Source: Sulfurovum sp. UBA4779 (lineage in GTDB: Bacteria > Campylobacterota > Campylobacteria > Campylobacterales > Sulfurovaceae). Taken from it: DNA of 55,066 bases. Numbering within the stretch: position 1 is the first letter of the stretch; every line of letters begins with the position of its first letter. Position numbers and translations under genes: made by a program. Location of the stretch: the NCBI GenBank assembly GCA_002403155.1, contig DHHF01000010.1, positions 1 to 55,066 of the forward strand, in the 5' to 3' direction. The notes beneath the pieces were generated by a model. It worked only from the letters and a program-made list of their open reading frames with translations, was not told the DNA's origin and made no database searches. Below are positions 18,104 through 25,509 of this stretch, piece after piece.

Positions 18104-19177
18104 ATGACTACTAAAATACTGGATGTAGTAGAACCGGGCGTGGTAACAGGTGACAACCTTACAAAACTGTTTACGATAGCAAAAAAAGAGGGGTATGCCA
18201 TTCCTGCAGTCAATGTTGTAAGCACTATGTCTGTGAATGCGGTACTGGAAGCAGCAGCAAAAGTAAATTCGCCTATTATCATTCAGTTTTCAAATGGCGG
18301 AGCAGCATATTATGCGGGCAAGAGTCTGGCTTCAAAAGAGGCGGCTGTTTTGGGAGCGATTTCCGGAGCAATCCATGTGCACACGGTGGCTAAAGCGTAT
18401 GGCGTACCTGTAGTCCTGCATACCGATCATGCAGCACGTGAGTTGCTGCCGTGGATCGATGCACTGCTTGACGCAAGCGAAGCATACTTTGAAACACACG
18501 GGATCCCTTTGTACTCATCTCATATGATCGATCTTTCTGAAGAGCCGATCGAAGAGAATATTGCCACGTGCAAAAAATATCTCGAGCGCATGAGCAAGAT
18601 GGGAATGACACTGGAGATTGAACTTGGAGTCACCGGCGGTGAAGAAGACGGCATAGACAATACTCATGTGGATAATGCCCTGTTGTATACCCAACCTTCA
18701 GAAGTATCCTATGCCTATGAGGAACTTAGCAAGGTTTCAGACAAATTTACCATTGCAGCCTCTTTTGGAAATGTTCATGGAGTATACAAACCGGGGAATG
18801 TCGTATTGACGCCTAAGATACTTGACAATTCTCAAAAATATATCGAAGAGAAATGCAAGACCGCATCCAAACCGGTAAATTTTGTATTTCACGGCGGATC
18901 CGGAAGCGAGCTTGAAGATATTCGCGAAGCCATCAGCTATGGTGCCGTGAAGATGAATATCGATACGGATACCCAATGGGCATTTTGGGACGGCGTGAGA
19001 AATTATGAAGCAAAAAATCATGACTATCTTCAAGGACAGATCGGCAATCCGCAGGGCGAAGACAAGCCGAACAAGAATTACTATGATCCGCGCAAATGGC
19101 TAAGAGCAGGCGAAGAATCAATGGTGAAAAGATTAGAACAGGCATTTGAAGATCTCAATTGTATGAACAGAAATTAA
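18104..19177 (+). CDS. fbaA: Class II fructose-bisphosphate aldolase
   Basis: 357 residues, the long class IIA form. Zinc and active-site motifs are visible: LHTDHAARELLPW (about 105-117), YSSHMIDLSEE, GVTGGEEDGIDNT, ASFGNVHGVYKPGNV and FHGGSGS. It cleaves or forms fructose-1,6-bisphosphate in the cytosol. In autotrophic Campylobacterota using the reverse TCA cycle the gluconeogenic direction is likely. AAGGAAAT lies before the ATG. The 16-base gap to the upstream periplasmic gene suggests cotranscription. Confidence 0.97.
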   Translation: MTTKILDVVEPGVVTGDNLTKLFTIAKKEGYAIPAVNVVSTMSVNAVLEAAAKVNSPIIIQFSNGGAAYYAGKSLASKEAAVLGAISGAIHVHTVAKAYGVPVVLHTDHAARELLPWIDALLDASEAYFETHGIPLYSSHMIDLSEEPIEENIATCKKYLERMSKMGMTLEIELGVTGGEEDGIDNTHVDNALLYTQPSEVSYAYEELSKVSDKFTIAASFGNVHGVYKPGNVVLTPKILDNSQKYIEEKCKTASKPVNFVFHGGSGSELEDIREAISYGAVKMNIDTDTQWAFWDGVRNYEAKNHDYLQGQIGNPQGEDKPNKNYYDPRKWLRAGEESMVKRLEQAFEDLNCMNRN

Positions 19178-19521
19178 TTCGAACTCCGATACAAGATATC
19201 GGAGCAGGCGATACGTTTTATCTTAAAAACATAGCTTTACATTCTCTTTTTGAACAATAACGCATCCTCTTTCCTAAACAGATCCTTATTTACAAATAAT
19301 AAAATAACTTTTAGACAATGACGTTATATTTAGTTGACTTCATAAAGATATCTATAAAATTTGGTTAAAATTATGCCGACAAGCAAAAGTCCCGCAAGAT
19401 GGCAAGTTTTTTACTCTTTAAATTTTTAAAAAGACTATTTTGTAAGTATTAAAAAAGCGGGAGTTTATGCAGCGGGTATATGATTTAAAAAATGCAAAAG
19501 AAGAAAAAAAAAGGATAATGA
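19178..19521 (+). other. 344-base gap between fbaA and hisD
   Basis: It holds a hairpin just after fbaA (19184-19204), a very AT-rich centre with TAAAAT near 19364 as a possible -10 for hisD, and a pair of complementary GC blocks (TCCCGC near 19391 and GCGGGA near 19457) that could pair over about 60 bases. A 24-codon frame from 19468 overlaps the hisD start. No gene is supported. Confidence 0.6.
19184..19204 (+). terminator. Hairpin downstream of fbaA
   Basis: CTCCGATA and TATCGGAG form a perfect 8-bp stem with a 5-base loop, seven bases after the fbaA stop. No T-run follows, so it is a weak intrinsic terminator or an mRNA 3'-end structure. Confidence 0.5.
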
Positions 19522-20814
19522 GTGAAAGTTTTTTACAGTAGTGATGAAAGTTTTGAAGCAAACTTCAATGAATTGCTGGGTCGAGGAAAAATGGATATTG
19601 ATAATGTCGCTACCATTGTTTCCGGACTTTTAAATGAAATTAAAGCCGAAGGCAACAAAGCCGTTAAAGCGCAAATCGCAAGATTTGACAGATGGGAGCC
19701 AAAAAATGATGATGAGCTTACGGTGTCTACGGAGGATATGAAAAATGCCTATCATGCAATAGACCCTTCGCTTCGGAATGCGCTGCACCAAGCGTATGCC
19801 CGCATTGAAGCGTATCATCAAAAATTGATGCCAAAATCATGGCTTGATTTTGAAAACAATGGTACGGTATTGGGGCAAAAGGTTACGCCTGTGGACAGAG
19901 CGGGGCTTTATATCCCGGGAGGAAAAGCTGCCTATCCAAGCTCATTATTGATGAATGCGATTCCTGCAATTGTTGCAGGGGTTGATGAAATCATCGTTTG
20001 CACCCCTGCGCCTGATAATGAGATCAATGAACTTTTGCTTGCTGCATGCCACTTATGCAAAGTAACCAAAGTATTTAAAGTGGGAGGTGCTTCGGCGATC
20101 GGTGCAATGGCATACGGGACGCAAAGCATCCCGAAGGTGGATGTCATTACAGGGCCCGGGAACATCTTTGTCGCAACGGCTAAAAAACTGGTTTTTGGCG
20201 AAGTCAACATTGATATGATCGCAGGGCCAAGCGAGATAGGGATTTTGGCTGATGAAAGTGCAAGAGAAGATTTTCTTGCAATGGACCTGCTTTCGCAAGC
20301 AGAACATGACGAAATGGCAAGTTCTATCTTGATCACGGTTGATAGCGAATTGGCAAACAAAGTCAGCGATAAGGTTGAAGAGTTTTTATCGAAACTCCCA
20401 AGAGAAGAGATTGCGCGCAAATCCATTGAAGAAAGGGGAGCGATTATCGTTGCATCCACTATGGATGAAGCCATTGATTTGATGAATCAGATTGCTCCTG
20501 AGCATTTGGAAGTTATGACGAAAAATCCTATGGATCTGCTTTCAAAGATCAAACATGCAGGAGCGATATTTTTGGGCAAAAATACTCCGGAGGCCGTAGG
20601 GGATTATATGGCAGGGCCCAATCACACGCTCCCTACAGGAGGAACGGCAAAGTTTTATTCGCCTTTGAGTGTTGAACATTTTTTAAAGAAATCGTCGATC
20701 ATTTCGATGAGTAAAGAAGGCATCAGGCAAATAGGAAAAGCCTGCGCAATGATCGCGCATACTGAAGGTTTGACGGCGCATGAGGAAAGTGTAAAAATGA
20801 GATTGAAAGACTGA
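19522..20814 (+). CDS. hisD: Histidinol dehydrogenase
   Basis: 430 residues, full length. Family motifs include VDRAGLYIPGGKAAYPS (near 117-133), GPGNIFVATAKK, DMIAGPSEIGI, LSQAEHDEMASS and the catalytic Glu-His pair in QIAPEHLEVMT (near 328). It performs the last two NAD-dependent oxidations of histidine synthesis, with a zinc ion. It starts with GTG, preceded by AAGGATAAT. No other his gene is adjacent, so it is an isolated locus with its own promoter. Confidence 0.97.
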   Translation: MKVFYSSDESFEANFNELLGRGKMDIDNVATIVSGLLNEIKAEGNKAVKAQIARFDRWEPKNDDELTVSTEDMKNAYHAIDPSLRNALHQAYARIEAYHQKLMPKSWLDFENNGTVLGQKVTPVDRAGLYIPGGKAAYPSSLLMNAIPAIVAGVDEIIVCTPAPDNEINELLLAACHLCKVTKVFKVGGASAIGAMAYGTQSIPKVDVITGPGNIFVATAKKLVFGEVNIDMIAGPSEIGILADESAREDFLAMDLLSQAEHDEMASSILITVDSELANKVSDKVEEFLSKLPREEIARKSIEERGAIIVASTMDEAIDLMNQIAPEHLEVMTKNPMDLLSKIKHAGAIFLGKNTPEAVGDYMAGPNHTLPTGGTAKFYSPLSVEHFLKKSSIISMSKEGIRQIGKACAMIAHTEGLTAHEESVKMRLKD

Positions 20815-20859
20815 AGCGCCAACGCCAATTCAAACAATAAATGCAATTTTTTCTCGTCG

Positions 20860-20881
20860 TTCCCACTCTCCCGAGTGGGAA
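20860..20881. repeat. REP-like palindrome
   Basis: TTCCCACTC and GAGTGGGAA form a perfect 9-bp stem with a TCCC loop, flanked by CTCGTCG and TGCATAC. This closely resembles the TTCCCAC...GTGGGAA palindromes spread by REP-associated tyrosine transposases in many bacteria. Only one copy is in this window. Confidence 0.6.
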
Positions 20882-20984
20882 TGCATACTCATCTTTGTTT
20901 GTGCAGGAAAAATTCAAATCCATCGTTAGATGGCCATATTCATACATTCTTTTTTGTAAAGAAAAGCAGCAAAAGAAAAGGGTC

Positions 20985-21065
20985 GTTTCACAGTTGTGCA
21001 GATGATACTTTTTGCTCATGCTTCGCAGTATACTCGCAAACGCATCTGCACAATAAGTGTGAAAC
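20985..21065. repeat. 81-bp imperfect inverted repeat element
   Basis: The left arm GTTTCACA..TGTGCAGATG (20985-21004) is matched by the reverse complement in CATCTGCACA..TGTGAAAC (21043-21065). The stems are 8 and 10 bp, separated by an internal bulge. The centre of about 38 bases contains TTGC/GCAA and GATAC/GTAT pairs. It looks like a small non-autonomous element or a large terminator hairpin between the convergent hisD and tRNA operon. No transposase is present. Confidence 0.55.
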
Positions 21066-21121
21066 AACAAAAGTCAGTGCATCTTAGTTTGTATGTTTTT
21101 TTGAGTGATTTTAAAAAGAAG

Positions 21122-21198
21122 TGGCGCAGCGGACGGGGCTCGAACCCGCGACCCCCTGCGTGACAGGCAGGTATTCTAACCAACTGAACTACCGCTGC
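21122..21198 (-). tRNA. tRNA-Asp (GTC), copy 1
   Basis: 77 nt including encoded CCA. The acceptor stem GCAGCGG pairs with CCGCTGC, the anticodon loop is CTGTCAC and the T-loop is GTTCGAG. Identical to the copy at 21444. Confidence 0.97.
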
Positions 21199-21246
21199 AT
21201 GATAGTATGAGGTTTTTAGTAAACAAAATTCTATACTTTTAGTAAA

Positions 21247-21322
21247 TGGTGGTCGCTACAAGACTCGAACTTGTGACATCTACCTTGTAAGGGTAGCGCT
21301 CTACCAACTGAGCTAAGCGACC
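21247..21322 (-). tRNA. tRNA-Val (TAC), copy 1
   Basis: 76 nt with encoded CCA. The acceptor is GGTCGCT, and the anticodon stem CTACC/GGTAG encloses loop CTTACAA, so the anticodon is TAC. Identical to the copy at 21570. Confidence 0.97.
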
Positions 21323-21362
21323 ATCTTAAAAATTCAATAAAATCTGTTCTATATCTCTATAG

Positions 21363-21438
21363 TGGTGACCCGTCTTGGATTCGAACCAAGGGCCCACTCC
21401 TTAAAAGGGAGTTGCTCTACCGACTGAGCTAACGGGTC
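21363..21438 (-). tRNA. tRNA-Lys (TTT), copy 1
   Basis: 76 nt with encoded CCA. The acceptor GACCCGT pairs with ACGGGTC, and loop CTTTTAA gives anticodon TTT. Identical to the copy at 21810. Confidence 0.97.
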
Positions 21439-21443
21439 AAAAG

Positions 21444-21520
21444 TGGCGCAGCGGACGGGGCTCGAACCCGCGACCCCCTGCGTGACAGGCAGGTATTCTA
21501 ACCAACTGAACTACCGCTGC
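21444..21520 (-). tRNA. tRNA-Asp (GTC), copy 2
   Basis: 77 nt, base-for-base the same as the gene at 21122. It lies only five bases from the tRNA-Lys copy 1. Confidence 0.97.
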
Positions 21521-21569
21521 ACCTATTGTATGAGATTTTCGCTAAAGAAAAGTCTATACTTTTGGTAAA

Positions 21570-21645
21570 TGGTGGTCGCTACAAGACTCGAACTTGTGAC
21601 ATCTACCTTGTAAGGGTAGCGCTCTACCAACTGAGCTAAGCGACC
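21570..21645 (-). tRNA. tRNA-Val (TAC), copy 2
   Basis: 76 nt, identical to the gene at 21247. The spacer to the neighbouring tRNA-Asp is also similar in the two copies. Confidence 0.97.
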
Positions 21646-21660
21646 GAATAACTGCTAAAA

Positions 21661-21736
21661 TGGCGACCCCTAGAGGATTTGAACCTCTGTGACTACGATG
21701 AAAACGTAGCATCCTTGGCCACTAGATGAAAGGGTC
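21661..21736 (-). tRNA. tRNA-Glu (TTC)
   Basis: 76 nt with encoded CCA. The acceptor is GACCCTT, and anticodon stem CTACG/CGTAG encloses TTTTCAT, anticodon TTC. It is present once, between the second Val and Lys genes. Confidence 0.96.
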
Positions 21737-21809
21737 ATCTAGATCCAAACAGTCATAAAAAGCAACGTTGTTGCTTGAGCCTTCCGCTAAGGAAAACTTT
21801 AAATAATAA

Positions 21810-21885
21810 TGGTGACCCGTCTTGGATTCGAACCAAGGGCCCACTCCTTAAAAGGGAGTTGCTCTACCGACTGAGCTAACGGGTC
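21810..21885 (-). tRNA. tRNA-Lys (TTT), copy 2
   Basis: 76 nt, identical to the gene at 21363. It is the first gene of the seven-tRNA transcript, about 28 bases after the predicted start site. Confidence 0.97.
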
Positions 21886-21920
21886 GTTTATGCACTTAAA
21901 ATTTAAATTAAGTGGACGGA

Positions 21921-21949
21921 ATTATAGCCTAGATAGTCTTGATTGTCAA
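21921..21949 (-). promoter_or_regulatory. Consensus sigma-70 promoter of the tRNA operon
   Basis: On the minus strand TTGACA (21949-21944) and TATAAT (21926-21921) are separated by exactly 17 bases: both hexamers and the spacing are ideal. A TCCGTCC discriminator follows. It lies between the end of pncC and the first tRNA gene. Confidence 0.9.
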
Positions 21950-21968
21950 GATAAATTTAAAAAATATC

Positions 21969-22448
21969 TTAAATTTTTAATATATTTGCCATTTCATCGA
22001 TGGCAAAAGTGACGGATTGTTTTTGTATTTTCTCTCTGTTTCCTTCAAAAAAACAATGATAAACATATGTCTTTTCAGGTGTTTTGATGCCGATATAAAC
22101 GGTGCCTACAGGTTTTTGGGGTGTACCTCCTGTCGGGCCGGCAATGCCGGAAGTGCCTATGGCATATTGACTGTCCGCCATTTTGCATATTCCTTCAAGC
22201 ATCTGCAAGACGCACTCTTTGCTTACGGCACCATAAGTTTGGAGTACTTCATCGCTTACTCCCAGCCATGCATGTTTTATCTCATTGGAATACGTAATGC
22301 ATGAACCATTCAGTACGGCCGATGCGCCGGGAATAGCAGTAAAAGCTGCTGCGATTCGACCCCCTGTACAGCTTTCGGCAAACGTAACAGTTTGAGAAAT
22401 TTGGCTCAATCTTTCAATAATCTTTTTTATTTTCTTTTTCTTTTTCAT
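21969..22448 (-). CDS. pncC: CinA C-terminal family nicotinamide-nucleotide amidase
   Basis: 159 residues comprising only the CinA C-terminal domain. Motifs include FAESCTGGRIAAAFT (about 23-37), SNEIKHAWLGV, and TSGIAGPTGGTPQKPVGTVYIGI (about 97-120). The family deamidates NMN to nicotinate mononucleotide in pyridine nucleotide salvage. The N-terminal molybdopterin-binding half of full CinA is absent. The N-terminus is a run of Lys. Divergent from ileS, and its 3' end abuts the tRNA promoter. Confidence 0.92.
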   Translation of the reverse strand: MKKKKKIKKIIERLSQISQTVTFAESCTGGRIAAAFTAIPGASAVLNGSCITYSNEIKHAWLGVSDEVLQTYGAVSKECVLQMLEGICKMADSQYAIGTSGIAGPTGGTPQKPVGTVYIGIKTPEKTYVYHCFFEGNREKIQKQSVTFAIDEMANILKI

Positions 22449-22564
22449 TTTTTTATTATATCTGATTTTTGCCTTAACCGCATCAAATCTATGCTTAATA
22501 GATTTTTGGATACAATCACGAGATAATAATCAAGGGGCCTTCCCTTAACAAGGTGTTATCAGAT

Positions 22565-25315
22565 ATGGACTTCAAAGAAACATTACTTCTTCCCAAAACC
22601 GATTTTCCAATGCGCGGAAATCTTCCCCAAAATGAACCAAAAAAATATCAGGCATGGTTTGATGCAGATGTTTACGAACAGATGAAATCAAAACGAAAAG
22701 ATGCTGAAATGTTTACGCTTCATGACGGGCCTCCTTATGCAAACGGTGATATTCATATCGGCCATGCACTCAATAAAATACTTAAAGATATTATTTTAAA
22801 ATATAACTATTTTCAGGGTAAAGCCGTTCGGATGACGCCGGGTTGGGATTGCCACGGGCTTCCTATTGAGCAGAAAGTAGAAGAAAAGCTGGGCAAAAAC
22901 AAAAAAGAAGCAATGCCGACTGCCGAGTTTAGGGCGCTTTGCCGCGATCATGCCTCCCGATTTGTAGAGATACAAAAAAATGGTTTTAAGAGTTTGGGTG
23001 TGATAGCAGACTGGAACCATCCGTATGTAACGATGGATTTTAAATTTGAAGCCAATATTTATAGAACATTGTGCGAAGTAGCGCAAAAGGGATTGCTGGT
23101 AGAGCGCCATAAACCTATTTTTTGGTCATGGGCTGCGCAGACCGCATTGGCAGATGCAGAAGTCGAATATGAGGACAAAGAAGATTATTCGATTTATGTA
23201 AATTTTGAGCTTAGCGATACTGCCAAAGCGAAACTTGATCTTCCCGAAAAAGCCGGTATAGTTATCTGGACGACAACACCGTGGACATTGCCTGCAAACA
23301 CGGGAATTTCTCTTAATCCCGAAGAAATTTACGTCTTGAGCGAAGACGGATTTATCGTTGCGCAGAGCCGTTTTGATGCTTTGGTGGCAGAAGGGGTGGT
23401 AAGCGGCCATTCCGGACGAAAGATTGCTGCAACAGAACTGGAAAATCTTTCAGCGCTCAACCCTCTAAACGGGCGCAGTTCCAGAATCGTGCTAGGGGAA
23501 CATGTCCTGCTTGACGGAGGTACAGGGGCTGTGCATACTGCACCGGGACACGGAGAAGATGATTATCGTGTGGGATTAAAATACGGCCTTGATATCGTGA
23601 TGCCGGTTGATGAGAGAGGATGTTATGATGAGAGCATCATAGGATTGCATCTTTTGCCGGATCCGGAAAGCTTTGTGGGGATGCATATTTTTAAGGCCAA
23701 TGAACCTATTTTAGAGCTTTTGGGTGCAAATCTTTTAAAGGTCAGCAAATTTGTGCATGCTTATCCGCATTGCTGGAGAACAAAAAAACCATTGATCTAC
23801 AGAGCCACCAACCAATGGTTTATCTCTATAGATGATACGCCAAAGGGTATGGATAAAAGTTTAAGAGAGATAGCGCTGGATGCGATTGAAGCGGTAGATT
23901 TTTATCCAAAAACTTCAAAAAACCGTCTGAAACCGATGATTGAAGGAAGGCCGGATTGGTGTATTTCCAGGCAGCGTTCATGGGGGGTACCGATCGCTTT
24001 TTTTAGAGTAAAAAACACCAAAGAAGTTATTTTAGATGAAAAAGTGCTCCATTTTGTTGCAATGATTTTTGAACAACAAGGTGCAGATGCGTGGTACAGT
24101 ATGCCGATCGAACAGCTGCTTTATCCGGGGTCGGGGTATCATCCTGACGAACTGGAAAAGATAGAGGATATTTTGGATGTGTGGTTTGACAGCGGTTCTA
24201 CCTGGAACTCGGTACTTAAAAGCCGCAACTATGATGCCGGCAATTATCCCGCATCGCTTTATATCGAGGGAAGCGATCAGCATAGGGGATGGTTCCAAAG
24301 TTCATTGCTTTTAAGTGCGGCAATCAACCATATTTCACCGTATGAGACTCTTATCACTCACGGTTTTACCGTGGATGAAAAAGGTGAAAAAATGAGCAAA
24401 TCCAAAGGAAATGTTGTTGCCCCCGATAAAGTGGTAAGCCAGTATGGTTCGGAGATTCTTAGGCTATGGGTTGCTTTGAGTGATTATCAGTCTGATTTAA
24501 AGATTTCTGATGGGATATTGAAGCAGGTTGCAGAGCAGTACAGAAAAATACGAAATACTTTTAGGTTTTTGCTTGCCAATGTCGATGATTTGGAGCAGAT
24601 TGTGCCGCATGATGCCTATGGTGAACTGGATAGATGGATACTGGCAAAAGCAAGAGAGGTATTTGCGGAAGTAAAAAACAATTTTGACAAATATGATTTT
24701 TTAAGAGGGTTTTCAGCGCTTAATTATTTTTTAACCAATGAGCTTTCGGGAATCTATATGGACATTTGCAAAGACAGGCTCTATTGTGATGCAAAAGAGA
24801 GTGCCAAAAGAAGAGCTGCTCAGTCGGCTATGGCGCTTATCTCCAAAAGTATGCTGGGGCTTGTTGCTCCGGTACTTACCTATACCGCAGATGAAATTAT
24901 CGAATATGCACCTGCTATTTTTAAAGGCAACATGCAAAATGTTTTTGATTTGGTATATGAAGCGCTGCCTGATGTGGGTACTTCTTTTGATGAGAGCGAA
25001 ATGATCGCTATACGTGAAGCATTTTATGAAGAAGTCGATAGGTTAAAAAAAGAGAAAATCATCAAATCAACATTGGAATTGGAGCTTGCAGGCAAAGACT
25101 TTGCTTTATCGGATGAGAGGGACTTGGAAGATTGGTTTGTTGTCTCTTCTGTAAAGTCTTCAAGCCAAGGAGAAAAAATAGCCGGTTTTGATGTGGTGCA
25201 AAAGCATTTTGATATCCATAGGGCAACAGGCCACAAGTGCCCAAGATGTTGGAAGTTTGCTTCTGCAAAAGAAGAGGAAGTATGTCCAAGATGCGCAGGG
25301 GTTTTAAATGTTTGA
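22565..25315 (+). CDS. ileS: Isoleucyl-tRNA synthetase
   Basis: About 916 residues, full length. The class I signature PPYANGDIHIGHALNK lies near 60-75. The editing domain has TTTPWTLPANTG and GTGAVHTAPGHGEDDY. KMSKS appears in GEKMSKSKGNVV near 612, and the C-terminal zinc finger is CPRC...CPRC. It charges tRNA-Ile and edits valine. I prefer the ATG at 22565. An in-frame GTG at 22553 sits on the only AAGG-type site, which serves the ATG at reasonable distance. A small membrane-protein gene overlaps its end. Confidence 0.98.
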   Translation: MDFKETLLLPKTDFPMRGNLPQNEPKKYQAWFDADVYEQMKSKRKDAEMFTLHDGPPYANGDIHIGHALNKILKDIILKYNYFQGKAVRMTPGWDCHGLPIEQKVEEKLGKNKKEAMPTAEFRALCRDHASRFVEIQKNGFKSLGVIADWNHPYVTMDFKFEANIYRTLCEVAQKGLLVERHKPIFWSWAAQTALADAEVEYEDKEDYSIYVNFELSDTAKAKLDLPEKAGIVIWTTTPWTLPANTGISLNPEEIYVLSEDGFIVAQSRFDALVAEGVVSGHSGRKIAATELENLSALNPLNGRSSRIVLGEHVLLDGGTGAVHTAPGHGEDDYRVGLKYGLDIVMPVDERGCYDESIIGLHLLPDPESFVGMHIFKANEPILELLGANLLKVSKFVHAYPHCWRTKKPLIYRATNQWFISIDDTPKGMDKSLREIALDAIEAVDFYPKTSKNRLKPMIEGRPDWCISRQRSWGVPIAFFRVKNTKEVILDEKVLHFVAMIFEQQGADAWYSMPIEQLLYPGSGYHPDELEKIEDILDVWFDSGSTWNSVLKSRNYDAGNYPASLYIEGSDQHRGWFQSSLLLSAAINHISPYETLITHGFTVDEKGEKMSKSKGNVVAPDKVVSQYGSEILRLWVALSDYQSDLKISDGILKQVAEQYRKIRNTFRFLLANVDDLEQIVPHDAYGELDRWILAKAREVFAEVKNNFDKYDFLRGFSALNYFLTNELSGIYMDICKDRLYCDAKESAKRRAAQSAMALISKSMLGLVAPVLTYTADEIIEYAPAIFKGNMQNVFDLVYEALPDVGTSFDESEMIAIREAFYEEVDRLKKEKIIKSTLELELAGKDFALSDERDLEDWFVVSSVKSSSQGEKIAGFDVVQKHFDIHRATGHKCPRCWKFASAKEEEVCPRCAGVLNV

Positions 25316-25436
25316 TATGACCCAGCCCGTAAGCACGGATGTGATCATAGGTTCGATTCTGTTTATATTTGGTTTAATCGCAGTGGGGCTGGGTATCATA
25401 GGCTATTATAAAAAAAAGCAAGGCAAAGCCAATTGA
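25308..25436 (+). CDS. 42-residue single-pass membrane protein overlapping ileS
   Basis: A short frame starting ATG at 25308, eight bases inside the ileS stop region (ATGTTTGA). The product has a polar N-terminus (MFDMTQPVSTD), one strongly hydrophobic helix of about 20 residues (VIIGSILFIFGLIAVGLGII) and a basic tail (YYKKKQGK), which predicts the C-terminus in the cytoplasm. The composition is typical of real small membrane proteins, and the overlap suggests translational coupling. No family is recognised. An alternative start is the ATG at 25317. Confidence 0.6.
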   Translation: MFDMTQPVSTDVIIGSILFIFGLIAVGLGIIGYYKKKQGKAN

Positions 25437-25509
25437 TTTCTTGTATGATTGAAAAGCAAAATGGAAAAATATATTTGTCCGCAAGAATAAAAAGCAAAGG
25501 GAGCAAGTC

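Larger units (their letters stand above)
20815..21121 (+). other. Gap between hisD and the tRNA cluster
   Basis: It contains the REP-like palindrome at 20860 and the 81-bp inverted repeat at 20985, described separately. No coding frame or RNA gene beyond those is convincing. The flanking genes are convergent. Confidence 0.6.

Noticed and set aside
19468..19542. 24-codon frame overlapping the hisD start, as a histidine attenuator peptide
   Set aside because: It contains no histidine codons, and no terminator/antiterminator pair is evident, so it is not listed as a gene.
21122..21885. Repeated units that could suggest a CRISPR array
   Set aside because: The repeats are complete tRNA genes with cloverleaf pairing. 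Spacers are unequal and there are no cas genes.
22533..22547. AAGGG/CCCTT stem upstream of ileS as a riboswitch or T-box
   Set aside because: A five-base stem only, with no T-box or riboswitch conserved elements. T-boxes are not expected in this phylum.
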